Source: JBNJEM01 sp051745935
GTDB lineage: Bacteria; Planctomycetota; Planctomycetia; Pirellulales; Pirellulaceae
Assembly (NCBI GenBank): GCA_051745935.1
Contig: JBNJEM010000128.1
Span: forward strand, 1-14,145
Length of the DNA: 14,145 bases
Direction of reading: 5' to 3'
A program made the translations under genes and the position numbers. How positions within the stretch are numbered: position 1 is the first letter of the stretch; the number at the start of each line of letters is the position of its first letter. This document shows positions 1 to 6,713 of the stretch, in pieces. The notes beneath the pieces are model-generated. The model worked only from the letters and a program-made list of their open reading frames with translations, was not told where the DNA came from and did no database searches.

Positions 1-435
1 ATCATGGCCGACGACGTGGGGCGGGAGTGTTTCGGCTGTTACGGTTCCGCGCAGTACGAGACGCCACACATTGACTCGTTAGCGGCGGAGGGATTGCGAT
101 TCGCGCATGCCTACTCGCAGCCGCTGTGCACGCCGAGTCGGGTGAAACTGATGACCGGCCGGTCCAATATCCGCAATTACGTGGCCTTCGGCGTGCTCGA
201 CCCGCGGGAGCGCACCTTTGCCCACATGCTGCGCGGCGCCGGCTATGCCACCGCCGTGGCCGGCAAATGGCAACTCCACGGATCCCGGTTCGAGCGGAAA
301 CCGGTCCGTGTCCATGCCGTGTCGACATCGATCGTCACGAGCGTCCACCGACAACTGAGCCAGTGGCTGGGGGGACGTTCACCCGGCGATCACCTCCGTG
401 CTGCCCCCTTCGCCCGCCCACGGCCTCCAAAGTGA
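1..435 (+). pseudogene. sulfatase, N-terminal fragment, broken
   Basis: This is the N-terminal part of a family S1 sulfatase (formylglycine-dependent arylsulfatase type), enzymes that hydrolyse sulfate esters, in planctomycetes usually on sulfated polysaccharides and usually exported. The reading frame is already open at base 1 (Ile-Met-Ala-Asp-Asp), matching the family's start strand LIMADD, so the ATG at base 4 is internal and the true start lies outside the window. The metal-binding Asp-Asp pair is present. The formylglycine motif C-T-P-S-R begins with the Cys codon at 127-129 and is followed by the usual LMTGR. Homology continues to GYATAVAGKWQL (about 235-285). Beyond about 290 the frame becomes Arg/Pro-rich with no sulfatase character and stops at 433-435, whereas full sulfatases are about 450-550 residues. 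The gene is therefore 3'-broken by deletion or rearrangement, or a sequence error hides the rest. No later sulfatase motifs appear in other frames before 770. Confidence 0.82.
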
Positions 436-770
436 TGGTTCACGGTGTCGGCCACTCCCGTCGCACCATGACCATCGACATGATCGCCATGGAAGCCGGC
501 GAGGGGACGAAGCAAGAATGACCTCGCCGCACTCATCTTACGGTTGCCCGCTGTTGGCTCCGCTCACATCGCCTCACCGAGGCCTGTTTTCGGATGGCGT
601 CTTCGGCCCGGCAGTTGTTTGCGTTCCATTCCACTATCCCATGTTTCCGGGATCGGCTATCCAAAGTACAATGCGTGCCAGAGATTTAGGCATCTGAAGT
701 AATATGCGGGCTTGGTGCTTACAAACCGCTTAGTTTGGGTTTTGCTGATTATCGTAAAGGACTCCCCACG
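436..770. other. intergenic stretch after the sulfatase break
   Basis: This stretch of about 335 bases carries no gene I can recognise. A short open frame in phase 3 runs across the sulfatase break and stops at 519-521, ending in the residues AMEAGEGTKQE. It could be the tail of another deleted gene, but I cannot name it. The last part is more AT-rich and ends with the ribosome binding site of the isomerase gene (AAAGGA at 756-761), so the promoter of that gene probably lies at roughly 600-740. I did not find a convincing -35/-10 pair. Confidence 0.4.
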
Positions 771-1925
771 ATGAACAATCCGATTTGGGTCATGACCGCG
801 GCTTTTCCAGGCTGCTCGTTCGAACAAGTCACCGAACACACCAAAAAGATTGGCGCCCAGGGCATGGAGCTTTGTGTGTTCCGAAGCGATGGTAGCCGGG
901 CCGATCACGTGGCGACGCATCTGGATTACGACCGTTTTGGGCCCGATCAGGCCAAACAACTCGTTGACAGGTGTAATGGCGAGGGGTTCCGGTTCTCGAT
1001 AGGTGCCTACGAAAACCTGATTGGCGGCGACCCGGCCCAGCGAGTTAAAAACCAGGATCACTTGCTGAAACTGATCCGCATCGCTCACCTTTGCGGTGGC
1101 GACGACAACGACGTGAAAGTAGGGACCTTTGTCGGATACAACCATGAACTGGGGGTCCAAGACGGCGGTTTCGAGAAGAACCTTGAAGAGTACGCGAAGG
1201 TGTTTGGCCCCATCATTCAATATGCGGCCGACCTGGGGGTCACGGTTATCTACGAGAACTGCCCAATGGAGGGTTGGCGTCCGGCGACGAGTCCCACGAC
1301 TTACAATAATCTTCCCGGCTGTTTGGCCGCTCGCAAATTGATGTACGCGATGATCCCCAGCCCGGCGCATGGCGAAACGTATGATCCATCTCACGATGTC
1401 TGGCAGAACATTGATCCGATCGATGTGATTCGTGCTTCCGATATGAAACGCATCCATCGCGTCCACGTCAAAGCCACCCGTAACCTCCGCTCGCCCGGGC
1501 GCGTTCATTGGGGAGCTCTCTACGCGATGCAAGCCGTCAATGCGGAACTAGCGGAAAAGGCGGGGGTACCGATCGCAACCAACGAGTGGGATCGGCATCA
1601 TTACGAACCCATGCTACCTGGCTTTGGAGGCAACGATAGCATGGACTGGCGCGGCTTTCTGGAAACGTTGATGGAGCGGGAGTTCGAGGCGCCGTTTGTC
1701 ATTGAAAACGAGGCAGACAATTCGGCCCACACGGGCAATCTAGGCGCGACGCTGCAGGGATTCCAAGCGGCCGTGCTTTGTTTGGCACCGATCGTCTGGC
1801 CGCTGGTTCCCGAAGTCGGGTATCGCCTTGACGACTCGAAGTGGCCGCCCCTGTCCACGCCGGACGCCAAAGACATTCCCGTGAAGTCGATGAAAGATCT
1901 TGACGCGGTTGCTGGAGCTTCCTGA
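771..1925 (+). CDS. sugar phosphate isomerase/epimerase family TIM-barrel protein
   Basis: A 384-residue protein of the xylose-isomerase-like TIM barrel superfamily (AP_endonuc_2 fold; sugar isomerases and epimerases). These proteins usually interconvert ketoses or inosose-type compounds with a divalent metal. Candidate metal ligands occur in the order expected for the family: Glu162 in VIYENCP, Asp205 and His208 in YDPSHDVW, His232 in VHVKATR, and Glu312 in FVIENEADN. The YDPSH...NIDP segment is typical of the planctomycete members. The start at 771 is chosen because AAAGGA lies 9 nt upstream; an in-frame start at 735 would have no such site. There is no signal peptide, so it is cytoplasmic, unlike most neighbours. 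It sits between two broken carbohydrate-degradation genes and looks intact, although its last few codons overlap the start of the glycosidase fragment, so the native C-terminus may have been altered. The substrate cannot be told from the sequence. Confidence 0.85.
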   Translation: MNNPIWVMTAAFPGCSFEQVTEHTKKIGAQGMELCVFRSDGSRADHVATHLDYDRFGPDQAKQLVDRCNGEGFRFSIGAYENLIGGDPAQRVKNQDHLLKLIRIAHLCGGDDNDVKVGTFVGYNHELGVQDGGFEKNLEEYAKVFGPIIQYAADLGVTVIYENCPMEGWRPATSPTTYNNLPGCLAARKLMYAMIPSPAHGETYDPSHDVWQNIDPIDVIRASDMKRIHRVHVKATRNLRSPGRVHWGALYAMQAVNAELAEKAGVPIATNEWDRHHYEPMLPGFGGNDSMDWRGFLETLMEREFEAPFVIENEADNSAHTGNLGATLQGFQAAVLCLAPIVWPLVPEVGYRLDDSKWPPLSTPDAKDIPVKSMKDLDAVAGAS

Positions 1926-2371
1926 TAAGTATTCGCCGCCGGAGCGTGGACAACGCTGGCGCGACATTCTCGGCAGGTTGCCCGATTTGCCGGTTGCCGA
2001 GTCCGGCGAACGCCGCATCCTCAGACGCGCGGAAAACTTCGACTACCACAGTTGGCACATGCCCGAGATGTACCCGCTTTGGCCATTCCAGGTGTACGGC
2101 CTGGGGCTGGTCCGACCTGGAACTTATGCGAGACACGTTCCTGCACGGCGTTTCAGCCCGGAATCGCGAGCGTACGGCGGCCTGGTCGCAGGGGTTCATC
2201 CATTACGCGCGGTTGGGCATGACGGCGAAGGCACAAGAGAAGGCAGTCGGCAAGCTGCGCGACGGCCCCTACCGCTTTCCTGCCTTCTGGCCGGAGAATG
2301 TCGACTGGACGCCCGACATGAACTGGGGCGGCAGCGGGATGGTGGGGATCCAAGAGATGCTGTTGCAAACG
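1905..2371 (+). pseudogene. C-terminal fragment of a large glycosidase-like protein, frameshifted
   Basis: A remnant of the C-terminal part of a large planctomycete glycosidase-like protein (GH95/DUF5703-like helical barrel plus tail). In phase 1, from about 1905 to 2105, it reads as a region containing KYSPPERG, RWRDILGRLPDLPV, then HMPEMYPLWPFQVYGLG. The homology then jumps to phase 2 (WSDLELMRDTF, AAWSQGFIHYARLG, YRFPAFW, DWTPDMNWGGSGM, EMLLQT), so there is a frameshift at about 2100-2112. The family normally continues with DGKKI-LLPAWP and another 50-100 residues. Here it breaks at about 2371 and runs into GC-rich repeat-like DNA. Several hundred N-terminal residues are also missing, because the fragment begins inside the 3' end of the isomerase gene. 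It is truncated at both ends and frameshifted, so it should not make a functional enzyme. The exact GH family is uncertain; I recognise the C-terminal motif pattern only. Confidence 0.7.
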
Positions 2372-2494
2372 CACCCGCCGGCCCCGGCCCGGCAACCAGT
2401 GGGTTGGAACCCGAAGGGGGCCACTTCGCGCGTCCCGCGAGCGGACGGGGGGTGCCGACCGGAAACGGTTCCTGACACCTTTTCTGCGCTGCAT
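2372..2494. repeat. GC-rich repeat-like spacer with a gttcctgacacct motif
   Basis: The segment between the glycosidase fragment and the stop codon of the kelch gene is very GC-rich, with interlocking GGCC/CCGG runs at 2378-2396, and ends in ggttcctgacacctttt (2468-2484). From memory, variants of this motif recur between genes in planctomycete genomes, some near REP-associated transposases. That is recollection, not a search. It occurs once in this window, so its repeat status cannot be shown here. It lies just downstream of the kelch gene on the minus strand and could contribute to 3'-end formation there. Confidence 0.35.
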
Positions 2495-4888
2495 CTACCT
2501 TTCGACGAGCTCCGTATAGGTCGCCGTCTCGGGATCGTAGCGTAGCAGGTATAGGCCCAATTCGCCGCTGAATCGCGTTGGGATGAGCATGATGCAAACC
2601 TGGTGTACCGGATCGTAGACCATCGCGCACTCGTGTCCGTAAAGAGAACCACCGCCGGGCATCTTTACATCCAGCTCGCGCCACATCTTCGTTTCAAAGT
2701 CCATGATCAGACATTTTTGGTCGGGAATGGAAACCAGACAGTCATGACGCCGATCGTAGACGATTTCGCGGGCCATAAGTGACGTTGTTCGCTTCTGTTC
2801 AATCTCTTCCCACGAGCCTTTGCCAAGGGGATGTTCCCACATCTGGACCGGCTGGCCTTCTTTTTGCGCGACAAAGATCAGTCGGTTTCGCTTGGAGTCG
2901 TAGATCAACGGTTGATATTCGCCATCGCCGCTCGGCCCGGACTCGTCCAGCACCGTCCACTCGATGTTCGCCGTTTCGACATCTCGGGTCGCTTGACCGT
3001 GATACAGCCGACGTCCCTGTTTCGCGAATACGCCTTTTGGCGTGCCGCACAGCGCCATCGACCATGAGTTGTTGAAGGGCCGGCCGAAAACGGGCGGATA
3101 TCGCGTGTTCGAGGCGGGATGGTACAGGAACGTCCAGTGGCCGTGCTTCGTCTCATCGTAGACAAACGCCTCCGAGCGGTCCTGTTCCAGCAGCACGGTG
3201 AAGCCGTCCTTGGGACCAGCCGGCCGCGGGCAGCAAACCATGAGCTGGGACGCGGGATCATAGCAATACCACCTGTAAGTATGCTGCGAGGTGGGCCGCA
3301 TGTAATAATCCCAGCCGAAAAGGGACGCATTATAGTTGTCGAAAAACGGGATGAAGCACGGGGGATGGTCCAAGTTCCACCGATTGGTTCCCACGTCATA
3401 CAGGGCGTAGTCCGTCCCCTTGTATCCCGAATGACCGCCGCCCACGTAAAGCACCACGCCACGATCGGTATCGATCGTCGCCGTGCTCCACGTCTTGCTG
3501 ATCATATACCCCGGATAATCGACCTCCACCACCGTGTTGGTTGGCAGATTGTCCAAATACTCCTCGCGCTGTTTTCGGTCTGGCTCGGGCGCGGTCTTCA
3601 GACTTTCGACAACTGAAGCGCCACGGGGATGCCGCTTGCATGTACCGGGATCAACCATCTTGCGTTTCAGGTCGAACTCGGCGTCCACGTCCGGCCGATA
3701 GACCCACGTGCCGCATTCCGGCGACATCACGAGCACGGCATTGTGCTCGTGGGAATAGTCGCAACTAATCCAGCTCATTCGTTTCTCGGGCAGCAAACCG
3801 GGAAGCGGTGACCATTCGTTCTGGTCCACGTCATACGTCCAGACTCTGCCTTGGCGATAACGTCCGTTGGAATGTCGCCTCGAAGGAGTGACCAGCAGAA
3901 TCCGTTCGGGACCCGGCAGATAGCAGGCGGCGCAATGATCGACAGGAGGTGGGGATTGTGCCGGCCCTTTATTCCGCCATGCCAGTTTTTCCAGGTCTAA
4001 TACCCAGGTGTCGGCCATGAACTTGTCGAGCGCGTCGCCGCCGAATAGTACCATCACTTGGTGAGCGGGATCATAGACCAGTTCGGCGCAGCATCGCAGT
4101 GGCGGCTCAACGCCGTCTTGCACGGTGGCTTTCGTCCATCTGTTACGCTCGCAGTCATACAGCCACGTTCGGGCGCCACCCCATGGGGTGAGCCCGTACG
4201 CCCCGCCAAAAAGAACCAGCTGGTCGCCTTTCGCGTCGTATGCCATCGAAGCCCAAGCAAGAGCGTCACACCCAATTGGCGGATCGGCCTTCAAATCCGT
4301 CCAGACGCGAGCCCGTGGATCGTAAGCGAACGTTTTACCGCCGACGAAGTAGATCAGCCGGTCGCGCCGAGAATCATAGGCGCCTTGGTGGTACGTGTAA
4401 CCCCGCGTAGGACGCAGCACGCCTTCCGTGGTTACGAACCTGACGTCATTTACGCGGCCGTAATTGCTCACCCAACGGTCGTAAACGTTCTGGAGCCAGG
4501 GGCGGTCCGGTTCGTACTCCAGCGGGTGACACCCGCACCCCCAATTGGGAAACTGACCACGACTCCATGACTCTTCCTTACCCTTCGGAAAAGACTCTCT
4601 CCAGGTGGGCGCTGTTTCGGTGAATGATAAAGTCTGCACTTCGTAGCGCCGCGACTCATACCGGTGCCCGCCGATCTTACCCCACATGAGGAACTCGCCG
4701 GTGGAATCCATGTGCCACGCCGAACTGAAGGCCATCCGCGGCTTCTGTTCCTGACTGATTTCGACGAACGTATTCGGCTTCAGTTTGTCCAGTTCCAAAC
4801 GCCGTGAGCTCTCTTCCGCCGACGCGGATGCAACGGCCCCGCACACGCTCATGAAAACGAATCCGACCGCCGTGGTTCTTTTCATCAT
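2495..4888 (-). CDS. secreted double kelch-repeat beta-propeller protein
   Basis: A 797-residue exported protein built from kelch/galactose-oxidase-type beta-propeller repeats. Residues 1-24 form a signal peptide (KR, hydrophobic core, then ASA before EE). Kelch blades are evident in the first half: LIYFVGGKTFAYD, QLVLFGGAYG followed by TWLYD, and VMVLFGGDAL followed by TWVLDLEKLAW. A second set begins near residue 448 (LPTNTVVEV, then GVVLYVGGGH and YALYDVGTNRW) and mirrors the opening of the mature protein near residue 36 (LKPNTFVEI, then EFLMWGKIGGH), suggesting two tandem propellers. The start at 4888 has AAGGGAG at 4894-4900, 5 nt upstream; the adjacent ATG at 4885 (8 nt spacing) is equally possible, while the ATG at 5005 would add 39 non-signal residues. 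I see no catalytic residues, so binding or structural roles are as likely as enzymatic ones. It lies 141 nt downstream of the oxidoreductase and is probably co-transcribed with it. Confidence 0.85.
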   Translation of the reverse strand: MMKRTTAVGFVFMSVCGAVASASAEESSRRLELDKLKPNTFVEISQEQKPRMAFSSAWHMDSTGEFLMWGKIGGHRYESRRYEVQTLSFTETAPTWRESFPKGKEESWSRGQFPNWGCGCHPLEYEPDRPWLQNVYDRWVSNYGRVNDVRFVTTEGVLRPTRGYTYHQGAYDSRRDRLIYFVGGKTFAYDPRARVWTDLKADPPIGCDALAWASMAYDAKGDQLVLFGGAYGLTPWGGARTWLYDCERNRWTKATVQDGVEPPLRCCAELVYDPAHQVMVLFGGDALDKFMADTWVLDLEKLAWRNKGPAQSPPPVDHCAACYLPGPERILLVTPSRRHSNGRYRQGRVWTYDVDQNEWSPLPGLLPEKRMSWISCDYSHEHNAVLVMSPECGTWVYRPDVDAEFDLKRKMVDPGTCKRHPRGASVVESLKTAPEPDRKQREEYLDNLPTNTVVEVDYPGYMISKTWSTATIDTDRGVVLYVGGGHSGYKGTDYALYDVGTNRWNLDHPPCFIPFFDNYNASLFGWDYYMRPTSQHTYRWYCYDPASQLMVCCPRPAGPKDGFTVLLEQDRSEAFVYDETKHGHWTFLYHPASNTRYPPVFGRPFNNSWSMALCGTPKGVFAKQGRRLYHGQATRDVETANIEWTVLDESGPSGDGEYQPLIYDSKRNRLIFVAQKEGQPVQMWEHPLGKGSWEEIEQKRTTSLMAREIVYDRRHDCLVSIPDQKCLIMDFETKMWRELDVKMPGGGSLYGHECAMVYDPVHQVCIMLIPTRFSGELGLYLLRYDPETATYTELVER

Positions 4889-4893
4889 CCGGA

Positions 4894-4900
4894 CTCCCTT
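4894..4900 (-). promoter_or_regulatory. ribosome binding site of the kelch gene
   Basis: AAGGGAG on the minus strand lies 5 nt before the first ATG of an ATGATG pair (4888) and 8 nt before the second. It decides against the far upstream in-frame ATG at 5005, which would place a charged, Cys-containing segment before the signal peptide. Confidence 0.65.
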
Positions 4901-5029
4901 TCGCAAACTGTGGGAAACGCACCTCTTGCAGCCGGCGATTCCACGCCATTCGCCGCGCAGGCACGAGTTTTCCCTCGCGGTTGGATAAGACATACTTCGC
5001 TTCACGTGGACATCGCACTCACGCGTCGA

Positions 5030-6412
5030 CTACAAACTCCAGCCCGTCCGGTATTCCCGGCGCAAAAGTTGGTTGGCGTCGGCGTCATTGGTAATTTCCA
5101 TTTTCTTTTTGTCCCACTCGACGCGTTTCCCGGCAGCCAACGCCACATTGCCCAGCAAAACCATTTCCGTCAGTGGTCCGGAGTAATCGAAACTCGCACC
5201 GGGTTGCTCGCCGCGCTTGCACGCTCTCAGCCATTCGTGCTGGTGGCGAGTCGGATCGAATCTCGGGCCTCGCTCCAGGCGGGGCAGTTGCTTTTCCGGC
5301 ATCCGTATGGACGTCATGAGCGACTCGGGAACAAGCCGGGTGGTATAGGTACCGGTGGCCTGATCGGTGGTCAGGGTGTGTTTATCGCCCAGGACGAAAA
5401 TGCTGTTACTGCCTTTCTGTTTCCGATTGTCCGGCCATCCGTCCGGAAGCGGCGGCTTTCGTCCGCCATCCTGCCACGTGATGGTGACCGGCGGCATGTC
5501 ACCCCGGGCTGGAAACTCGTAGCGTATGGTCGACGCGCGGGGGTAGGCCAGGGCACTGGAGCCGGTCGATTCCGCTTCGACGCTAAAGAATGGCGCTTCG
5601 TCCAACTTTAGCGCCCAAAAAACGGGATCCATCACATAACACCCCATCGCGCCCAGAGCGCCGGTTCCAAAATCCCGCCAGCCCTTCCAGCCACACGGAT
5701 GGTAAGCCGGGCTGTAAGGCGTCATCGCGGCCGGCCCGACCCATAGATCCCAATCCAGCGATTGGGGCGGGCTGGATGTCTTCGGCGGCGCCGTCATGCC
5801 TTGGGCCCACTGGGGCCGATTGGTCCAGCATTGCACTTCTCGTACCGGCCCGAGTTTTCCACTCCACACCCACTCGCAAACTTCCCGGGCCAGGGGTTCC
5901 GAATGGCTTTCATTGCCCATCTGGGTGATCACCCCCGTCTCGCTCGCCACGCGCGCCAACCGCCGAGCTTCCCAGACATTGTGTGCCAATGGCATCTCCG
6001 TATAGACTTGGCAGCCTCGCCGCATCGCCTCGGCGGTGATCACCGCGTGGGTGTGGTCGGGCGTGGCGATCATGACCGCGTCAATATCCCGTTGCTTGTC
6101 AAACATGCGCCGATAGTCGGTATATTTCTTTGCATCCGGAAACGCTTCAGCGGCCGGAGCGGCCAATCCCCAGTCCACATCGCAGATCGCCACGATGTTT
6201 TCCCCCGCGCACTTCCGCAAGTTCCTGTAGCCTCGGTATCCAAGCCCCACACCAGCGATATTGAGTGTGTCGCTCGGCGACTTTCCCGCCTTTCCGGCAA
6301 CCACGTGGGCAGGGACAACGAAAAACGTTCCCAAAACGCCGGCTGTTTTCTTAAGGAACTCGCGTTTGGAAATCGCCGTATGATGTCGGGACCGGTTATG
6401 CGACGTGTTCAT
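5030..6412 (-). CDS. exported Gfo/Idh/MocA-family oxidoreductase with an EMP in place of EKP
   Basis: A 460-residue NAD(P)-dependent oxidoreductase of the Gfo/Idh/MocA family, of the long exported subgroup common in planctomycetes. The N-terminus has a Tat-like signal, SKREFLKKTAGVLGTFFVV (about 15-33), with Lys-Arg instead of Arg-Arg. The Rossmann fold follows: GVGLGYRG (54-61), a CDVD at the end of strand 2 (78-81), and ATPDHTH (116-122). The family's EKP motif reads E-M-P here (139-141; codons GAG ATG CCA), so the conserved Lys is Met; the rest of the motif (PLAHNVWEARRL) and QMGNESHS are as in the subgroup. The C-terminus, REYRTGWSL, is also typical. The start at 6412 is preferred over 6421 because AAAGGA (6421-6426) is 8 nt from it but directly abuts the other. 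It lies between the propeller and kelch genes in the same direction. The substrate is unknown; the Lys change may reduce or alter redox activity. Confidence 0.88.
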   Translation of the reverse strand: MNTSHNRSRHHTAISKREFLKKTAGVLGTFFVVPAHVVAGKAGKSPSDTLNIAGVGLGYRGYRNLRKCAGENIVAICDVDWGLAAPAAEAFPDAKKYTDYRRMFDKQRDIDAVMIATPDHTHAVITAEAMRRGCQVYTEMPLAHNVWEARRLARVASETGVITQMGNESHSEPLAREVCEWVWSGKLGPVREVQCWTNRPQWAQGMTAPPKTSSPPQSLDWDLWVGPAAMTPYSPAYHPCGWKGWRDFGTGALGAMGCYVMDPVFWALKLDEAPFFSVEAESTGSSALAYPRASTIRYEFPARGDMPPVTITWQDGGRKPPLPDGWPDNRKQKGSNSIFVLGDKHTLTTDQATGTYTTRLVPESLMTSIRMPEKQLPRLERGPRFDPTRHQHEWLRACKRGEQPGASFDYSGPLTEMVLLGNVALAAGKRVEWDKKKMEITNDADANQLLRREYRTGWSL

Positions 6413-6420
6413 TCTTCTCA

Positions 6421-6426
6421 TCCTTT
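6421..6426 (-). promoter_or_regulatory. ribosome binding site of the oxidoreductase gene
   Basis: AAAGGA on the minus strand, 8 nt before the ATG at 6412. It settles the start in favour of MNTSHN over the MRRM version three codons upstream. It lies 20 nt outside the left target-site duplication of the inserted element, so the insertion left it intact. Confidence 0.6.
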
Positions 6427-6446
6427 ACCTGTTGGAGCCTGTACTT

Positions 6447-6454
6447 CTTCTTTA
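6447..6454. repeat. target-site duplication, left copy (CTTCTTTA)
   Basis: The 8-bp sequence CTTCTTTA directly abuts the left inverted repeat of the element at 6455-6705. An identical copy abuts the right end. Confidence 0.85.
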
Positions 6455-6705
6455 GTAGCCGTTCACGGGGGCCGCTACACGGCTTGGACACGCAAGGCCC
6501 GCATGGATGCCAGGCTTGTCCCGTGGTGGTTCACGCTCGCCGCTACACACCGGCCGGACACACCACTGCTCCTCGTCGGTAGCGTGGAACGTAACGGACC
6601 ACGGGACAAGCCCGTGGCATTCGCACCTTCGAAAGCCTTCCTTGAAGATGTGCGACGCAAGTGCGAACATGCGGGGATATCAGTCTGTTGCCCGTGAACG
6701 GTTAC
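6455..6705 (-). mobile_element. 251-bp non-autonomous element (MITE), probably IS66-mobilised
   Basis: A small element without coding capacity. Its ends are imperfect inverted repeats: GTAGCCGTTCACGGG at 6455-6469 and CCCGTGAACGGTTAC at 6691-6705, 14 of 15 positions matching. Perfect 8-bp duplications flank it, so both boundaries are exact. Inside, two arms (6507-6526 and 6599-6620) are inverted copies of each other, apart from a 2-nt gap, and each contains the self-complementary core around ACAAG (CCACGGG/CCCGTGG, complete in the second arm), so the element can fold into a nested cruciform. Ends starting GTAA/GTAG with an 8-bp duplication are the hallmark of the IS66 family, suggesting that an IS66 transposase moved it; no transposase gene is in the window. 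On the minus strand the element starts 5 nt after the stop of the propeller gene and forms most of the gap to the oxidoreductase gene. A diverged, inverted, end-truncated relative lies at 9876-10080. Confidence 0.85.
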
Positions 6706-6713
6706 CTTCTTTA
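6706..6713. repeat. target-site duplication, right copy, containing the propeller gene's stop codon
   Basis: CTTCTTTA, identical to 6447-6454. Its last three bases (tta, 6711-6713) are the TAA stop codon of the minus-strand propeller gene, so the insertion hit that stop and the duplication preserved it. Confidence 0.85.

Noticed and set aside
4..6. ATG at base 4 as the sulfatase start
   Set aside because: It is the internal Met of the family strand LIMADD; the frame is already open at base 1, so the start is upstream of the window.
5762..6697. 311-residue open frame on the plus strand
   Set aside because: It is antisense to the oxidoreductase gene and then runs into the repeat element at 6455-6705; the product has no recognisable domain.
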